Notes: generated by a model not told the origin, from the sequence alone. A stretch of 50,228 nt of DNA from Rickettsiaceae bacterium (GCA_023301685.1 JALZUG010000040.1:1-50228), one strand, 5' to 3'. Shown: positions 24,917-34,428, numbered from the stretch's first letter. Numbers and translations are program-made.

Positions 24917-26311
24917 TTAATTAGAATTCATTTTTCTTGAGTAAGCAATAGATTTAAGGCGATTACAAATTTTTTCAAAAATGGGACGTGGTAAAATTTC
25001 CTTACTTACTATTTCCAAGAAATGATTTTGGATCTTTATAGAAAAAGACGGCTTGCTAAATGTTGGTCCATCTACTTCTTCGGCTATACATAAAAAGTTT
25101 CCGATAATTTGACAATTATTATGCTCTTGCTTACTTATAATTTTCTTAGAGATTTTAATTAGTTCTTGGCTAGGTTTAAAGTTTGAGCTATATGCAAGAA
25201 TTAACGCCAACTTTACTCTATTTCTATGAGTAAATGGTATTTCTGATCCTAAAATAAATTCAGATATTGCTGTTGGATGCAAAGTTTTATCAAATTTATG
25301 CTTTAGTTTGAGTAGCATAATTGACAGTTGCATAATTTCAGAGATTTCTTCTTCATTTGAAATGAGAGTGGATACTATCGAAACATAACTATCAAAATCT
25401 GTTTTTTCATTATGGTAATTACACGTATATTTTACTTTTTCAATTACTATATCCTGATCTTTCGGATAGTTACTGATAGATTCAAGTCGAACTCCTTCCT
25501 TTAGACCATATGTTGAAACAATAATATTTTTAGGTTTAAATACTGAAATCATAGATTTAGCAACTAGTATAGCGTTGTTGTTAATTTTACGCTTTACTAT
25601 TTTATTTTTGGCACTTTCAGAAGATGATTTAATCTTATCTAAATAATATAGAAAGTTTTCAGTTGATATTTCTAGGTTATGCAAGTTCTTCATTGGGTAA
25701 TTCATAAAATCAATATAGAGTCTGCCAATGAACCTTAGTGCACCTCCAATTAGATATAGATTATCATAATTATATTCGCCGTATTCACTTTTTATGATTT
25801 CTGTAATAGTTTGTTGGTTTCCAAGATTTTTACTAGAAATTACCTTTGTACCAAGTTCAAGCGATTGAAGTTTACCAATTTGAGTATTTGAAACTTCAAC
25901 TAATTCCAAGCTTCCACCACCAAGATCAGCAGCGACTCCATTACTATGTCTAATACCTGCAACCAAACCTAGAGCTGTAAGACGCGCTTCTTCTGCACCA
26001 GAGATAATTTCAATATCAAAATTATATTTATTTTTTATGAATTCGATAAAATCATTAGCTTTTGGATGTTCTCTTAAAACAGCGGTAGCCACGCACTTAA
26101 TACTCGTAACGTCAAGCTGTTTATAAATATGTAGTAAATATTGAATTGATAAATATGTTTGATGTTTAATATCAAAATCTTCTTGAGCTAGAAGGCTTAA
26201 AATATCATTTTTAAATTTACTATTAAAAATTTCAGGTGCACCTATATTATCATTTTCATAGATTACAGCCCTAATGGCATTATAGCCAATATCCATTATT
26301 GCAGAGCGCAT
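24917..26311 (-). CDS. Ppx/GppA family phosphatase
   Basis: A 464-residue protein of the exopolyphosphatase/pppGpp-phosphatase family with an actin-like ATPase fold. Motifs are AIMDIGYNAIRAVIYE (phosphate 1 loop, with Tyr where Ser is common), IISGAEEARLTALG, GVAADLGGGSLELVEV (phosphate 2) and STYGLKEGVRLE, followed by a helical C-terminal domain. It breaks down polyphosphate or pppGpp. The changed first loop may alter activity. It is on the same strand as the T4SS operon but 220 bases downstream, beyond a large hairpin. Confidence 0.85.
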   Translation of the reverse strand: MRSAIMDIGYNAIRAVIYENDNIGAPEIFNSKFKNDILSLLAQEDFDIKHQTYLSIQYLLHIYKQLDVTSIKCVATAVLREHPKANDFIEFIKNKYNFDIEIISGAEEARLTALGLVAGIRHSNGVAADLGGGSLELVEVSNTQIGKLQSLELGTKVISSKNLGNQQTITEIIKSEYGEYNYDNLYLIGGALRFIGRLYIDFMNYPMKNLHNLEISTENFLYYLDKIKSSSESAKNKIVKRKINNNAILVAKSMISVFKPKNIIVSTYGLKEGVRLESISNYPKDQDIVIEKVKYTCNYHNEKTDFDSYVSIVSTLISNEEEISEIMQLSIMLLKLKHKFDKTLHPTAISEFILGSEIPFTHRNRVKLALILAYSSNFKPSQELIKISKKIISKQEHNNCQIIGNFLCIAEEVDGPTFSKPSFSIKIQNHFLEIVSKEILPRPIFEKICNRLKSIAYSRKMNSN

Positions 26312-26364
26312 TTTTCTTTTTTTTTAATTACTTTGCAGTATGAGATCTAAAGTCTATTTTTATA

Positions 26365-26428
26365 TTTGATGTTTTTTTTATTAGTAATCTATATTTAGAT
26401 TATTATTAGTTTTTTTTAAAACATCAAA
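26365..26428. terminator. Nested AT-rich hairpin downstream of the T4SS operon
   Basis: tttgatgtttt (26365-26375) pairs perfectly with aaaacatcaaa (26418-26428), and inside it tagtaatct (26382-26390) pairs with agattatta (26397-26405) with one G-T pair. Runs of T and A flank the arms on both strands. Its position between virD4 (stop 26532) and ppx fits a terminator of the vir message, but the loop is long and the fold AT-rich. Confidence 0.4.
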
Positions 26429-26531
26429 CAGTTGAAGTGTGACTTAACTAGTCACCGCAGGCAAAAACCACTTAAAATTGTTTCTTTTTTATCTTTGCCA
26501 GCAGCGCTTAATGCCTCTAACTGCCTATACC

Positions 26532-28280
26532 TTACGCCTGTTCTTCATCATTATTACTATCCTGCGCATCAGGATCAAATGGCGTTTGGGTTGGTACAAA
26601 TGTAGGCGGTAACAGCCTGCTTGTAAAGAATTTATCTTCGTAATACTTAATTTTCTTTGAACGAATAGGTGGGAATGATTCGATTAGAACAATCTGATCA
26701 TCTCTTGGAAGAGTAATAACTTCTTGTGGAAGAAGCAAAGCTCTTTGTACTTTTGAAACATTTTGTGTCCTTGTAGAAACATTCAAATCAAAGAAAAGAG
26801 GCTTGTTATAGGATGTTTGTTCCACTGTTTTATTACCACAAAGCTGTGAAATTAGATTGGCTGTTTCATAGTTATTCGCAGCAAAAGTGATTCTGAATGT
26901 AGAGTTAGATAAGAATGAGTTCATACCAGCTTCTTCATAAGTACCTTTTAGCTGCTGTGTATCCTGAATAATTAAGAATAATCTCACTCTATATCCCCTG
27001 AAATATGCAATACCAGCTTTAAAAGCTTCCATTTTACCAAGAGTTGGAAACTCATCGAGCAAGAACATCACACCATAAGGCTCTTCTTTTTCATCAGGCA
27101 TTTTTCTACTTAAGAATTCCGAAGCTTGTTGATAGAAAACCTGCATTAATTTTTGTAGACGCTGAATGTTATCAGGAGTTAATCCCACAAATACTGTAGT
27201 TCTTTTCTTTTTAAATTCCATAACGTTAAAATCCGAAGATGCTGTTGCAGCATCAATTAGCGGATTTGCCCATAATTCAAGTGATGAGTTCATCGTTGAA
27301 ACTACACCAGAACGCTCTTTGTCAGCTTTTTGCAGGAATGCTGCTATATTCATATATGAAACTGGATGTATTGCGTCCCCAAGAGTATCAAGAACAACAG
27401 CAAGATTATATACAACATCATCACTTCTCATTGTACGAACAACTTCACCAAATGATTTCGTTTTAGTATCATCAGCAATCAAGTACAATACGACACCAAG
27501 AAATAAACTTCTTGCTTCATTATTCCAAAAATCTTTTTCAGGCATGATTAGATTTGATATTTTTTGTACATCATCAACCATTTGACCAGGCTTAGCACTC
27601 ACCCAGTCAATAGGATTATAGCAATGTGTTACACCATCAGGGTTAGAAGGTTCCCAAACATAAATTTCTTGCCCTTTTTTAGAGCGCCATCCGCTAGTAA
27701 GTTGATGGTTTTCAAGCTTAATATCGTGTACAACAACCGAATGGTCCCAAAAGAGTAAGTTGGGTATTACAAATCCTACACCCTTACCAGAACCAGTCGG
27801 TGCAAAAAGGAGTGAGTGTTGAAAGCCATCAGCTACAAAATAACCAACGGAATCTTTGCCAAGAAGTATTCCGTGTTTTGAACGTAAATTTGCTCGTTCA
27901 ATTTCTGATTGGTTCGCCCAAGATGCTGAGCCATATACATCTTCCTTAGGTTTGAAGAATTCTAATGTTTTAATTCTATTAAAATTACGAACATAATAGA
28001 TTGTAACAATAGTTAGAGGTAAAATTAGAGCGATTATAAGTTTTACTTTTAAATAATCGTACGCTTTAAAACTTAATTGCGACCATGATGATAAAAGCCA
28101 TACAGCCCATTTATAGGCTATAGTGATTGCAGTTAAGTCAAGACCAAGAGAGTTATATTCATTCGTGACAAATGCAACAAAAAGTCCGCTTACCCATAAT
28201 GTACAAAGTAGTACAAAAGGATGCACTACCATATGGCCAAATATTGTTCTTGCTGTTTTAAGAATGCTACTAAATCCCAT
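26532..28280 (-). CDS. virD4: Type IV secretion coupling ATPase VirD4
   Basis: A 582-residue coupling protein that selects substrates and feeds them to the T4SS. Hydrophobic helices occupy about the first 95 residues (FVLLCTLWVSGLFVAFV and LIIALILPLTIVTIYYV). The Walker A is FAPTGSGKGVGFVIPNLLFW and the Walker B GVMFLLDEFPTLGKME. The C-terminus is acidic (DPDAQDSNNDEEQA). In Rickettsiales the equivalent RvhD4 binds effector proteins. It overlaps virB11 by 11 bases and is last in the operon. Confidence 0.97.
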   Translation of the reverse strand: MGFSSILKTARTIFGHMVVHPFVLLCTLWVSGLFVAFVTNEYNSLGLDLTAITIAYKWAVWLLSSWSQLSFKAYDYLKVKLIIALILPLTIVTIYYVRNFNRIKTLEFFKPKEDVYGSASWANQSEIERANLRSKHGILLGKDSVGYFVADGFQHSLLFAPTGSGKGVGFVIPNLLFWDHSVVVHDIKLENHQLTSGWRSKKGQEIYVWEPSNPDGVTHCYNPIDWVSAKPGQMVDDVQKISNLIMPEKDFWNNEARSLFLGVVLYLIADDTKTKSFGEVVRTMRSDDVVYNLAVVLDTLGDAIHPVSYMNIAAFLQKADKERSGVVSTMNSSLELWANPLIDAATASSDFNVMEFKKKRTTVFVGLTPDNIQRLQKLMQVFYQQASEFLSRKMPDEKEEPYGVMFLLDEFPTLGKMEAFKAGIAYFRGYRVRLFLIIQDTQQLKGTYEEAGMNSFLSNSTFRITFAANNYETANLISQLCGNKTVEQTSYNKPLFFDLNVSTRTQNVSKVQRALLLPQEVITLPRDDQIVLIESFPPIRSKKIKYYEDKFFTSRLLPPTFVPTQTPFDPDAQDSNNDEEQA

Positions 28281-29268
28281 CTTCTTCGTCCCTTACTCCT
28301 TTGAAATAGATCTCGGATACATATCTCCTACCGCCTCCGCCTCTCTTAAGCTGAACTACGATATCAACTACATTTAAAATATATTTTTTGATTTCGTCTG
28401 GCGGCATGCCAAGTCCCGCTTGCATTACCATTAGTTTTAGCTGTTCAAGAGCCATTGATGGAGCATCAGCGTGCAACGTCGAAATGGAGCCTGGATGACC
28501 AGTATTAATTGCCCTTAAAAAACTAAATGCTTCAGCACCACGAAGCTCACCTACAATAATTCTATCTGGTCTAAGACGTAGACAGGCTTCGATCAAATCT
28601 TGTGTAGTAACTTTTGCCCTACCTTGACCACCTTTTGATGCAAGTAAATGCACTCTATTGGGATGTTGTGGCAATTGCACTTCTCTTGCATCTTCTACTG
28701 TTATTAAACGCTCATCTTGAGGTATCTCTCCAAGTGCTGCATTGGTAAAAGTTGTTTTACCAGTTGATGTACCACCGCTAATTATAATATTCTTTTTGCA
28801 AAGTACGGCGTGGCGAATAAACTCTTTAATATTTCCTTTGTTAAGGTAATTAGCAAGAATTGCATTATTTTCATCTACAATTTCTTCGGTTGAAGTATCG
28901 TCGAAAGCGCCCATTTCGGCATATTTATCCAGAGACAGATGCATCGTTGAGCCCTTTCTGATTGCAAAAGCGGCCATATTTGGCTCTACAGCTGGAGGGA
29001 ATACGATTTGGATACGATATCCATTAGGAAGAGTGGCGGAAAGAAGTGGAAACTCTTCTGAAATTCTTTGATCAGTTGATTGTGCAACAAGTCTACCAAG
29101 TCCAAGAAGATGATCAATATCAATCTCTGGAACTTCCTCAACTCTTAAATCACCTTTTTTCTCAACCCAGACTTCGCCTGGTTTGTTAATCATTAGTTCG
29201 TTAACGCCATCTTCTGCAAAAATCTCTTTAAAGGGTAAGAGATAAGTTTCTAATGCCGCATAGCTCAT
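28270..29268 (-). CDS. virB11: Type IV secretion ATPase VirB11
   Basis: A 332-residue hexameric ATPase at the cytoplasmic base of the channel. It contains VNELMINKPGEVWVEKKGDL at the N-terminal domain, Walker A ISGGTSTGKTTFTNAAL, an Asp box LITVEDAREVQLP, Walker B RPDRIIVGELRGAEAF and the His box GHPGSISTLHADAP. The length is normal. It overlaps virB10 by four bases. Confidence 0.98.
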   Translation of the reverse strand: MSYAALETYLLPFKEIFAEDGVNELMINKPGEVWVEKKGDLRVEEVPEIDIDHLLGLGRLVAQSTDQRISEEFPLLSATLPNGYRIQIVFPPAVEPNMAAFAIRKGSTMHLSLDKYAEMGAFDDTSTEEIVDENNAILANYLNKGNIKEFIRHAVLCKKNIIISGGTSTGKTTFTNAALGEIPQDERLITVEDAREVQLPQHPNRVHLLASKGGQGRAKVTTQDLIEACLRLRPDRIIVGELRGAEAFSFLRAINTGHPGSISTLHADAPSMALEQLKLMVMQAGLGMPPDEIKKYILNVVDIVVQLKRGGGGRRYVSEIYFKGVRDEEDGI

Positions 29269-30698
29269 CTTAGTCTCCTTGACTTACTTATTGCTGCTTT
29301 TGGGAACTTGTAATCTTTATTTACATAAATTTTAACAGGAGTTCCTTGATCAATTGTAATTGTTGGTTTGAATTCTTGTTCCTCAACCAATGTTTTAACA
29401 GTATCAGAGATATCAGTGAAAGCTTCCTTTGATGCTCCTTGTGCCTGAGTTTCTTGAACGTTTGAAGTAGAGTTTGAAAGCAAAGAATTCGATGCTGTTG
29501 TTATAGCAGCCATAAGGGATGTTAATTTATCGGTATCAGTTGTACCAGTTGGAGTTGCACAAGCTGTATTAATTTGTGTAAATGCAGTTGAAGTTTTATC
29601 AGTTATGCCGGCAAGAACATTTGCACAAATCTGGGCTCTTTTTTGCTGATCAGTTAGACCGGCTTGAGTAAATGTTGCATTGGCTGTATTTTGAATGTTT
29701 GTAGCCTGAACATTTTGATTTGCAACAGCTTGAGTGCTTGCCTGTGGCTTAACAATAGTATCAAGAGCATTTGCAAGTGCTATATTCATCATTGATCTAA
29801 GAATTGAATTTGACAAACGTTCTCTAAATTTATTATCAACGCGGCCTTGATTGCCTTTTCTACCCAAAGAATCAGAACCTGTACCACTTAGATTTAAAGT
29901 GTAACCATTTGCAAGATCAACTCTTGTCCATTCAATTGCAATACGACCATATGCACCATCAATACCTGTTGCATAATTTCCAAATACTCTAGATCCTTTT
30001 GGAATTAAAATATTTCTACCCCATTCAGAATAGACATCTCTTTTAATTATTGCACGAATTTCACCGCCAAAATCTGTGTTAATCGCTGTCTCTATTATAG
30101 CATCAAGCATTTTACCGCGGCCAAGTATACGATTCATATCTCCTCTATATGAAAAATCAGCCTCTTGCTGAATTTGTTCAGGAGTTTTTTCTGGCAGAGT
30201 ACCAGCTACTAGAAATATTGCGGATTTTCTTTTTTTCTCAAGCTTTTTGTCGTCATCTTCAGTTTGAATTTTTCCAAAAGGTAAGCTTGGCTCTGCGCTA
30301 GCAGCAGTTCTTGGGTCTGGAGTAGGCAAAATCTCAGAATCAGTTGGAAGAGTCGGAAGTGAAGAGTCTGCTGTTGGCAGAGCTTCTGTATCTGTTGGAG
30401 GTGGGGGTGGAGGCGTTGGATCCTCTAGCTTTGGCGGTGATGGAAGTGTTGGAATAGTAGGTATATCACTGTCAACAGATACTTGAACCGGCTTTGCAAC
30501 TTCTGTTGGAACTGGTGTGTTATCCTTAGGAGTATCTGAATCACCCGAACTAATAAAAAAATTATAAAATATATAAATAAATACACAGACGATACCAACA
30601 AGTATCATCATGCTTTGTTTAGGGTTAGTTGCAACTTGAGAAAGTTCCTGTTCAACTTCAGGTAATTCTCCTTGTTCTGGATTTTCGTCCTGTGCCAT
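29265..30698 (-). CDS. virB10: Type IV secretion scaffold VirB10, with enlarged antenna region
   Basis: A 477-residue envelope-spanning scaffold. A cytoplasmic head is followed by a single membrane helix (about 31-49, MILVGIVCVFIYIFYNFFI) and a proline-rich periplasmic linker (about 55-135, with PTPPPPPPTD). The TrbI/VirB10 beta-domain follows (FGGEIRAIIKRDVYSEWGRN, GRIAIEWTRVDL, TLNLSGTGSDSLGR). Between ALANALDTIVKP and the last strands ITIDQGTPVKIYVNKDYKF there are about 110 residues rich in Ala, Thr, Asn and Gln (about 316-425) with two cysteines (358 and 380). This replaces the shorter antenna of model VirB10. Confidence 0.94.
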   Translation of the reverse strand: MAQDENPEQGELPEVEQELSQVATNPKQSMMILVGIVCVFIYIFYNFFISSGDSDTPKDNTPVPTEVAKPVQVSVDSDIPTIPTLPSPPKLEDPTPPPPPPTDTEALPTADSSLPTLPTDSEILPTPDPRTAASAEPSLPFGKIQTEDDDKKLEKKRKSAIFLVAGTLPEKTPEQIQQEADFSYRGDMNRILGRGKMLDAIIETAINTDFGGEIRAIIKRDVYSEWGRNILIPKGSRVFGNYATGIDGAYGRIAIEWTRVDLANGYTLNLSGTGSDSLGRKGNQGRVDNKFRERLSNSILRSMMNIALANALDTIVKPQASTQAVANQNVQATNIQNTANATFTQAGLTDQQKRAQICANVLAGITDKTSTAFTQINTACATPTGTTDTDKLTSLMAAITTASNSLLSNSTSNVQETQAQGASKEAFTDISDTVKTLVEEQEFKPTITIDQGTPVKIYVNKDYKFPKAAISKSRRLR

Positions 30699-30706
30699 AA
30701 TTAGTG

Positions 30707-31120
30707 CTACCTAGATTTTTTTGGATATTGGAATCTAACTACATATACTAAGTCTTTTTCATCACCGCTTTCAAGTTCTTTGGAAACGAGATCAAACTGA
30801 TATGTCTTTTTATTAGTTATTATAGTCATATTAGTACGGATATTACGCTCCATTGGCTTAATAAATAGCCTATTATCCAGTGGAGTAATTTTCCACGCAA
30901 ATGAATCTCCAAGAGTAATAGTTTCTATTGACTCATTTTTCCCGAACTCAATATGTGATTGAAATCCATAATGGAGAACCAAAAGAAAAACTTCATTTGG
31001 ACTATATACATAAGTCTTAATTCTACTATCTGTTGTTAATGGCTCTTCGCCAGAATAGGCATTACCTACCGTTGAAGAACATATTAGTAATAATGCTAAA
31101 AAGATTCTAACTACTATCAT
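30707..31120 (-). CDS. virB9: Truncated VirB9 (N-terminal domain only)
   Basis: A 137-residue exported protein. The signal peptide covers residues 1-21 (ending GNA before YSGEE). The mature sequence matches the VirB9 N-terminal domain: VYSPNEVFLLVLHYGFQSHI, NESIETITLGDSFAWKITP, RLFIKPMERNIRTNMTIITN and KKTYQFDLVSK, ending VYVVRFQYPKKSR. The C-terminal domain that in full VirB9 binds VirB7 and VirB10 at the outer membrane is absent. The stop is only eight bases before virB10, so there is no room for a lost 3' half. Shortened VirB9 copies (RvhB9-2 type) are known in Rickettsiales; a full-length partner would then be elsewhere. Confidence 0.85.
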   Translation of the reverse strand: MIVVRIFLALLLICSSTVGNAYSGEEPLTTDSRIKTYVYSPNEVFLLVLHYGFQSHIEFGKNESIETITLGDSFAWKITPLDNRLFIKPMERNIRTNMTIITNKKTYQFDLVSKELESGDEKDLVYVVRFQYPKKSR

Positions 31121-31835
31121 CGTCTACCCTGTATCCTGTTACTTGAAAACCTAATGGATTAATATCTTTGTCTTTTTCTGTTAACTCCATCGGGATATAT
31201 TTAAACTCAACCACAGCAATTTTGTTATATACTTTGCGTGCTTGAGCAGTTTCGTTAATTGAAAATCTTAGTATGTATTTATTGTCATTTAATTTTGACC
31301 AAGATTTTACAATTAAGAATGTTGTATTTTTTTGTCCGTATTTAATAGCGGGGTTTACTTCTTCATTTCTTAAAAAACCTCTATATTCCCAATATATTGA
31401 GTTTGCTGAAAGAAGTCTTACAGTTTTTTTAGCTAATGTTGTGAAATCAACTGGATTATATGTCTCACGAGCTACAACATATTTTTTGATAAAATATTGC
31501 GCTAGAGCTTCGTTGCCGTTTAGAATTTTTGAGTTAATAGGATTAACAATTTTTGCCATGCCAGTTGTATCGTCAATCTGGATAACGAATGGATCAAAAC
31601 GCTTTGTATTAATAACGTATGCAACAACTCCAATTGACACAATAGAAAGGCATAATAGTACAAGGAGTAGTATAAATAGTAAGTTTCTCTGTACAGTAAT
31701 ATTATCAAATCTTTCTTCGTACCAATTCCTTATTTCTTTTACAGATTGTGCTTGATCATTTTCTGTAGCTTCAGCGGGCTTATCTTTGCCACCCGGATTT
31801 TTGAACTTATTTATTAATTCGTTAATTTTGAGCAT
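31107..31835 (-). CDS. virB8: Type IV secretion inner-membrane protein VirB8
   Basis: A 242-residue bitopic assembly factor. About 48 charged cytoplasmic residues are followed by one membrane helix (NLLFILLLVLLCLSIVSIGV) and a periplasmic NTF2-like domain (KRFDPFVIQIDDTTGMAKIV, YNPVDFTTLAKKTVRLLSAN, YRGFLRNEEVNPA, VEFKYIPMELTEKDKDINPL ending GFQVTGYRVD). It is first in the visible operon and overlaps virB9 by 14 bases. About 200 bases upstream to rlmB would hold the promoter; none stood out. Confidence 0.95.
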   Translation of the reverse strand: MLKINELINKFKNPGGKDKPAEATENDQAQSVKEIRNWYEERFDNITVQRNLLFILLLVLLCLSIVSIGVVAYVINTKRFDPFVIQIDDTTGMAKIVNPINSKILNGNEALAQYFIKKYVVARETYNPVDFTTLAKKTVRLLSANSIYWEYRGFLRNEEVNPAIKYGQKNTTFLIVKSWSKLNDNKYILRFSINETAQARKVYNKIAVVEFKYIPMELTEKDKDINPLGFQVTGYRVDDDSS

Positions 31836-32043
31836 AGTTACTACTTAAAAATATTTACGTATACTTAAATTTAATTACACAGCCTTTATTATGTAGCAGC
31901 TATTAAGATTAAATAAACAAAAACATCCAGTTGAGCGCAATTGTGAATATTTTTTTTATTTGCAGTTGCTTTTAGATTCTATTTTTAAAGTGATTTATGT
32001 TTAAAGCTTAATTTTAGTAGTACACTGCTTTTGTAGTTTTTTA

Positions 32044-32775
32044 TCATTTTATTAAATAGAAAATGATGCTTGCCGCATTTGAAGCGTTTAAGCTTTCTAC
32101 GTCTTTAGATATAGGTATCTTAACTAAAAAGTCACAGGATTTAGTCGTTAATCTGCGCATCCCTTTGCCTTCAGAGCCAATTATAAATGCAATTTTATCT
32201 AAGTCCTTTAAGGTGCTGGTGTTTGCATCACCTGATGCATCAAGTCCAGCGATCCAAAATCCAAGATCCTTTAATTTGTCTATGGTATTTTTGAGGTTTG
32301 TTACTTTTACTATATCAACTAGTTCAAGGCAACCGCATGCAGTTTTTGCAATTGTGGCGTTCTCCTCGGGAGAATTATCGTTTGGAAGAATAACGGTTTT
32401 TATACCAAATGCTGCTGCACTTCTGATTATTGCTCCAATATTTTGAGGGTCAGATATTTGATCTAGTATAGCAATTTTTGCTTTAGGTTGATGGAGGTCG
32501 ATAGATTCTAAACCATTTTTAAAAATAGTGTTGACAAGTGCAATTACTCCTTGGTGAGTTTGGTCTTTGCCAATTTTTTTTATAATAAAATCATTTTGTA
32601 CTACCTCTACTGGTATATTTGGTATTTTCTTCTTTAATTCGCTAGCGTGTTTAGATAAGCAGTAGATTTGCTTTATATTTCTTGATTTATTGTTGGCTGC
32701 TGCAAGTACTGCATGAGTTCCATACATATAGTATTGTCCCTTGTTTACAGTAGCTGATTTTTTGTTGTTTTTCAT
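32044..32775 (-). CDS. rlmB: 23S rRNA guanosine-2'-O-methyltransferase RlmB (SpoU/TrmH family)
   Basis: A 243-residue SPOUT methyltransferase. The N-terminal substrate-binding domain begins YYMYGTHAVLAAANN. The three SPOUT motifs are SDPQNIGAIIRSAAAFG, FIIGSEGKGMRRL and SLNASNAASIIFYLI, which build the trefoil-knot SAM site. RlmB modifies G2251 in the peptidyl-transferase P loop; TrmH-type tRNA methylation cannot be excluded by reading alone. Divergent from the tRNA genes. Confidence 0.88.
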   Translation of the reverse strand: MKNNKKSATVNKGQYYMYGTHAVLAAANNKSRNIKQIYCLSKHASELKKKIPNIPVEVVQNDFIIKKIGKDQTHQGVIALVNTIFKNGLESIDLHQPKAKIAILDQISDPQNIGAIIRSAAAFGIKTVILPNDNSPEENATIAKTACGCLELVDIVKVTNLKNTIDKLKDLGFWIAGLDASGDANTSTLKDLDKIAFIIGSEGKGMRRLTTKSCDFLVKIPISKDVESLNASNAASIIFYLIK

Positions 32776-32913
32776 GCTTTATATAGATTTTTGATCAAAA
32801 ATGTGCTTGACATAAATTACTATTTATTATAGAAACTTACAACCAAACATTTAGATATGTCACCCTTTTTAGGCATAAATAACTTAACTATAACGTTTGT
32901 TGCGAATTAGTTC

Positions 32914-32942
32914 TTGCGTTTATTGTCAAGGTGGTCTATTTT
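32914..32942 (+). promoter_or_regulatory. Putative promoter of the tRNA-Tyr/tRNA-Gly pair
   Basis: TTGCGT (32914-32919) and TATTTT (32937-32942) lie 17 bases apart, ending 15 bases before the tRNA-Tyr 5' end. The consensus match is modest but the placement is right for a tRNA promoter. Confidence 0.35.
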
Positions 32943-32957
32943 GCTGTGAGTTCTACA

Positions 32958-33043
32958 GGAGGGGTGGCCGAGCGGTCAAAGGCAGCAGACTGTAAATCTG
33001 CCCGCGTATGCGTACGAAGGTTCGAATCCTTCTCCCTCCACCA
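32958..33043 (+). tRNA. tRNA-Tyr (anticodon GTA)
   Basis: The acceptor arm GGAGGGG (32958-32964) pairs with TCCCTCC (33033-33039), with one G-T pair. The anticodon loop ctGTAaa places GTA at 32992-32994. A long variable arm (cccgcgtatgcgtacg region) marks a class II tRNA, as expected for bacterial tyrosine. The T arm is GGTTCGAATCC. The CCA end is encoded (33041-33043). Confidence 0.97.
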
Positions 33044-33082
33044 TTCGCTTTAGAAATAAAGTGTTGGTTTAGGTGAGAAATT

Positions 33083-33156
33083 GCGGGTGTAGCTCAATGG
33101 TAGAGCCCCAGCCTTCCAAGCTGGTTGTGTGGGTTCGATCCCCATCACCCGCTCCA
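33083..33156 (+). tRNA. tRNA-Gly (anticodon TCC)
   Basis: The acceptor GCGGGTG (33083-33089) pairs with CACCCGC (33146-33152). The D arm is AGCTCAATGGTAGAGC. The anticodon loop ctTCCaa puts TCC at 33115-33117, reading GGA and GGG. The T arm is GGGTTCGATCCCC. CCA is encoded at 33154-33156. It lies 39 bases after tRNA-Tyr and 84 before tuf, an order also seen around tuf in other bacteria. Confidence 0.97.
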
Positions 33157-33240
33157 TTGCTTAGGGCTTTGGTGTTGAGTGATGGTAATATAGTTACTGA
33201 TTGTTAAATTTATATATTAGTTATTTCAGGAGTTGAAATT

Positions 33241-34419
33241 ATGGCAAAAGAAAAATTTGAAAGGAATAAGCCGCACTGTAATATTGGTACTATTGGTCAT
33301 GTTGACCATGGTAAAACTTCTCTTACGGCTGCGATCACAAAAGTTTTAGCGGCAAAAGGTCAAGCCGAAGCTGCTAAATATGATGAAATTGATGGTGCTC
33401 CGGAAGAGAGAGAAAGAGGTATTACTATTTCTACTGCTCACGTTGAGTATGAAACAGAGAAAAGGCACTATGCTCACGTTGACTGCCCAGGTCACGCTGA
33501 TTATGTTAAAAATATGATTACTGGTGCTGCTCAAATGGATGGAGCTATTCTAGTTGTATCAGCTGCTGATGGCCCTATGCCACAAACTAGAGAGCACATT
33601 CTTCTTGCTCGTCAGGTTGGTGTTCCAGCTATCACTGTTTTCTTGAATAAAGTTGATCAAGTGGATGACGAAGAGCTTCTAGAATTAGTTGAAATGGAAG
33701 TTAGAGAGCTTCTGTCTGAGTATGATTTTCCTGGTGATGAAATTCCAGTTATTAAAGGTTCTGCTCTACAAATACTTGAAGGTGGTGACACTAAATGTAT
33801 TGATGAGCTAATGGATGCAGTTGATTCATACATCCCTCAACCAGAGCGTGATACAGCTAAGCCGTTTCTTATGCCGATTGAAGATGTATTTTCTATCTCA
33901 GGTCGTGGTACTGTTGTTACAGGTAGAATTGAGAAAGGTATAGTTAATGTTGGTGATGAATTAGAAATCGTTGGTATTAAAGAAACTGAAAAAACTACAT
34001 GTACTGGTGTTGAAATGTTCAGAAAGCTTCTGGATTCTGGTGAAGCTGGTGATAATGTTGGTGTTCTTCTTCGTGGTACAAAGAGAGAGGATGTTGTTAG
34101 AGGTCAGGTGCTTTCTAAGCCAGGGACTATCACTCCACATACTGAGTTTGAAGCGGAGATTTATGTATTAACAAAGGATGAAGGTGGTCGTCACACTCCG
34201 TTCTTTAAGAATTATCGTCCGCAGTTCTATTTCAGAACAACTGATGTTACTGGTGAGGTTGAGTTGCCGGCTGGTAAAGAGATGGTGATGCCAGGAGATA
34301 ATACAAAAATTATTGTTAAGATGATTTCTCCAGTTGCTATGGATGAAGGTCTGCGTTTTGCTATCCGTGAAGGTGGTAGAACTGTTGGTGCAGGTGTTGT
34401 ATCAAAAATTACTAAGTAA
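33241..34419 (+). CDS. tuf: Elongation factor Tu
   Basis: A 392-residue GTPase that brings aminoacyl-tRNA to the ribosome. The G1 motif is [15 protein letters not shown]2 [13 protein letters not shown]3 [13 protein letters not shown] and G4 LNKVDQ, followed by the two beta-barrel domains. CAGGAG at 33227-33232 is a good ribosome-binding site. It directly precedes the S10 operon and is not followed or preceded by fusA, the split arrangement reported for Rickettsia. Confidence 0.99.
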   Translation: MAKEKFERNKPHCNIGTIGHVDHGKTSLTAAITKVLAAKGQAEAAKYDEIDGAPEERERGITISTAHVEYETEKRHYAHVDCPGHADYVKNMITGAAQMDGAILVVSAADGPMPQTREHILLARQVGVPAITVFLNKVDQVDDEELLELVEMEVRELLSEYDFPGDEIPVIKGSALQILEGGDTKCIDELMDAVDSYIPQPERDTAKPFLMPIEDVFSISGRGTVVTGRIEKGIVNVGDELEIVGIKETEKTTCTGVEMFRKLLDSGEAGDNVGVLLRGTKREDVVRGQVLSKPGTITPHTEFEAEIYVLTKDEGGRHTPFFKNYRPQFYFRTTDVTGEVELPAGKEMVMPGDNTKIIVKMISPVAMDEGLRFAIREGGRTVGAGVVSKITK

Positions 34420-34428
34420 AGTTGTTTA

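Noticed and set aside
31107-31120. Short virB9 explained by a frameshift or by fusion with a neighbour
   Set aside because: virB8 upstream and virB10 downstream are complete and tightly packed, leaving no space for a missing C-terminal half.
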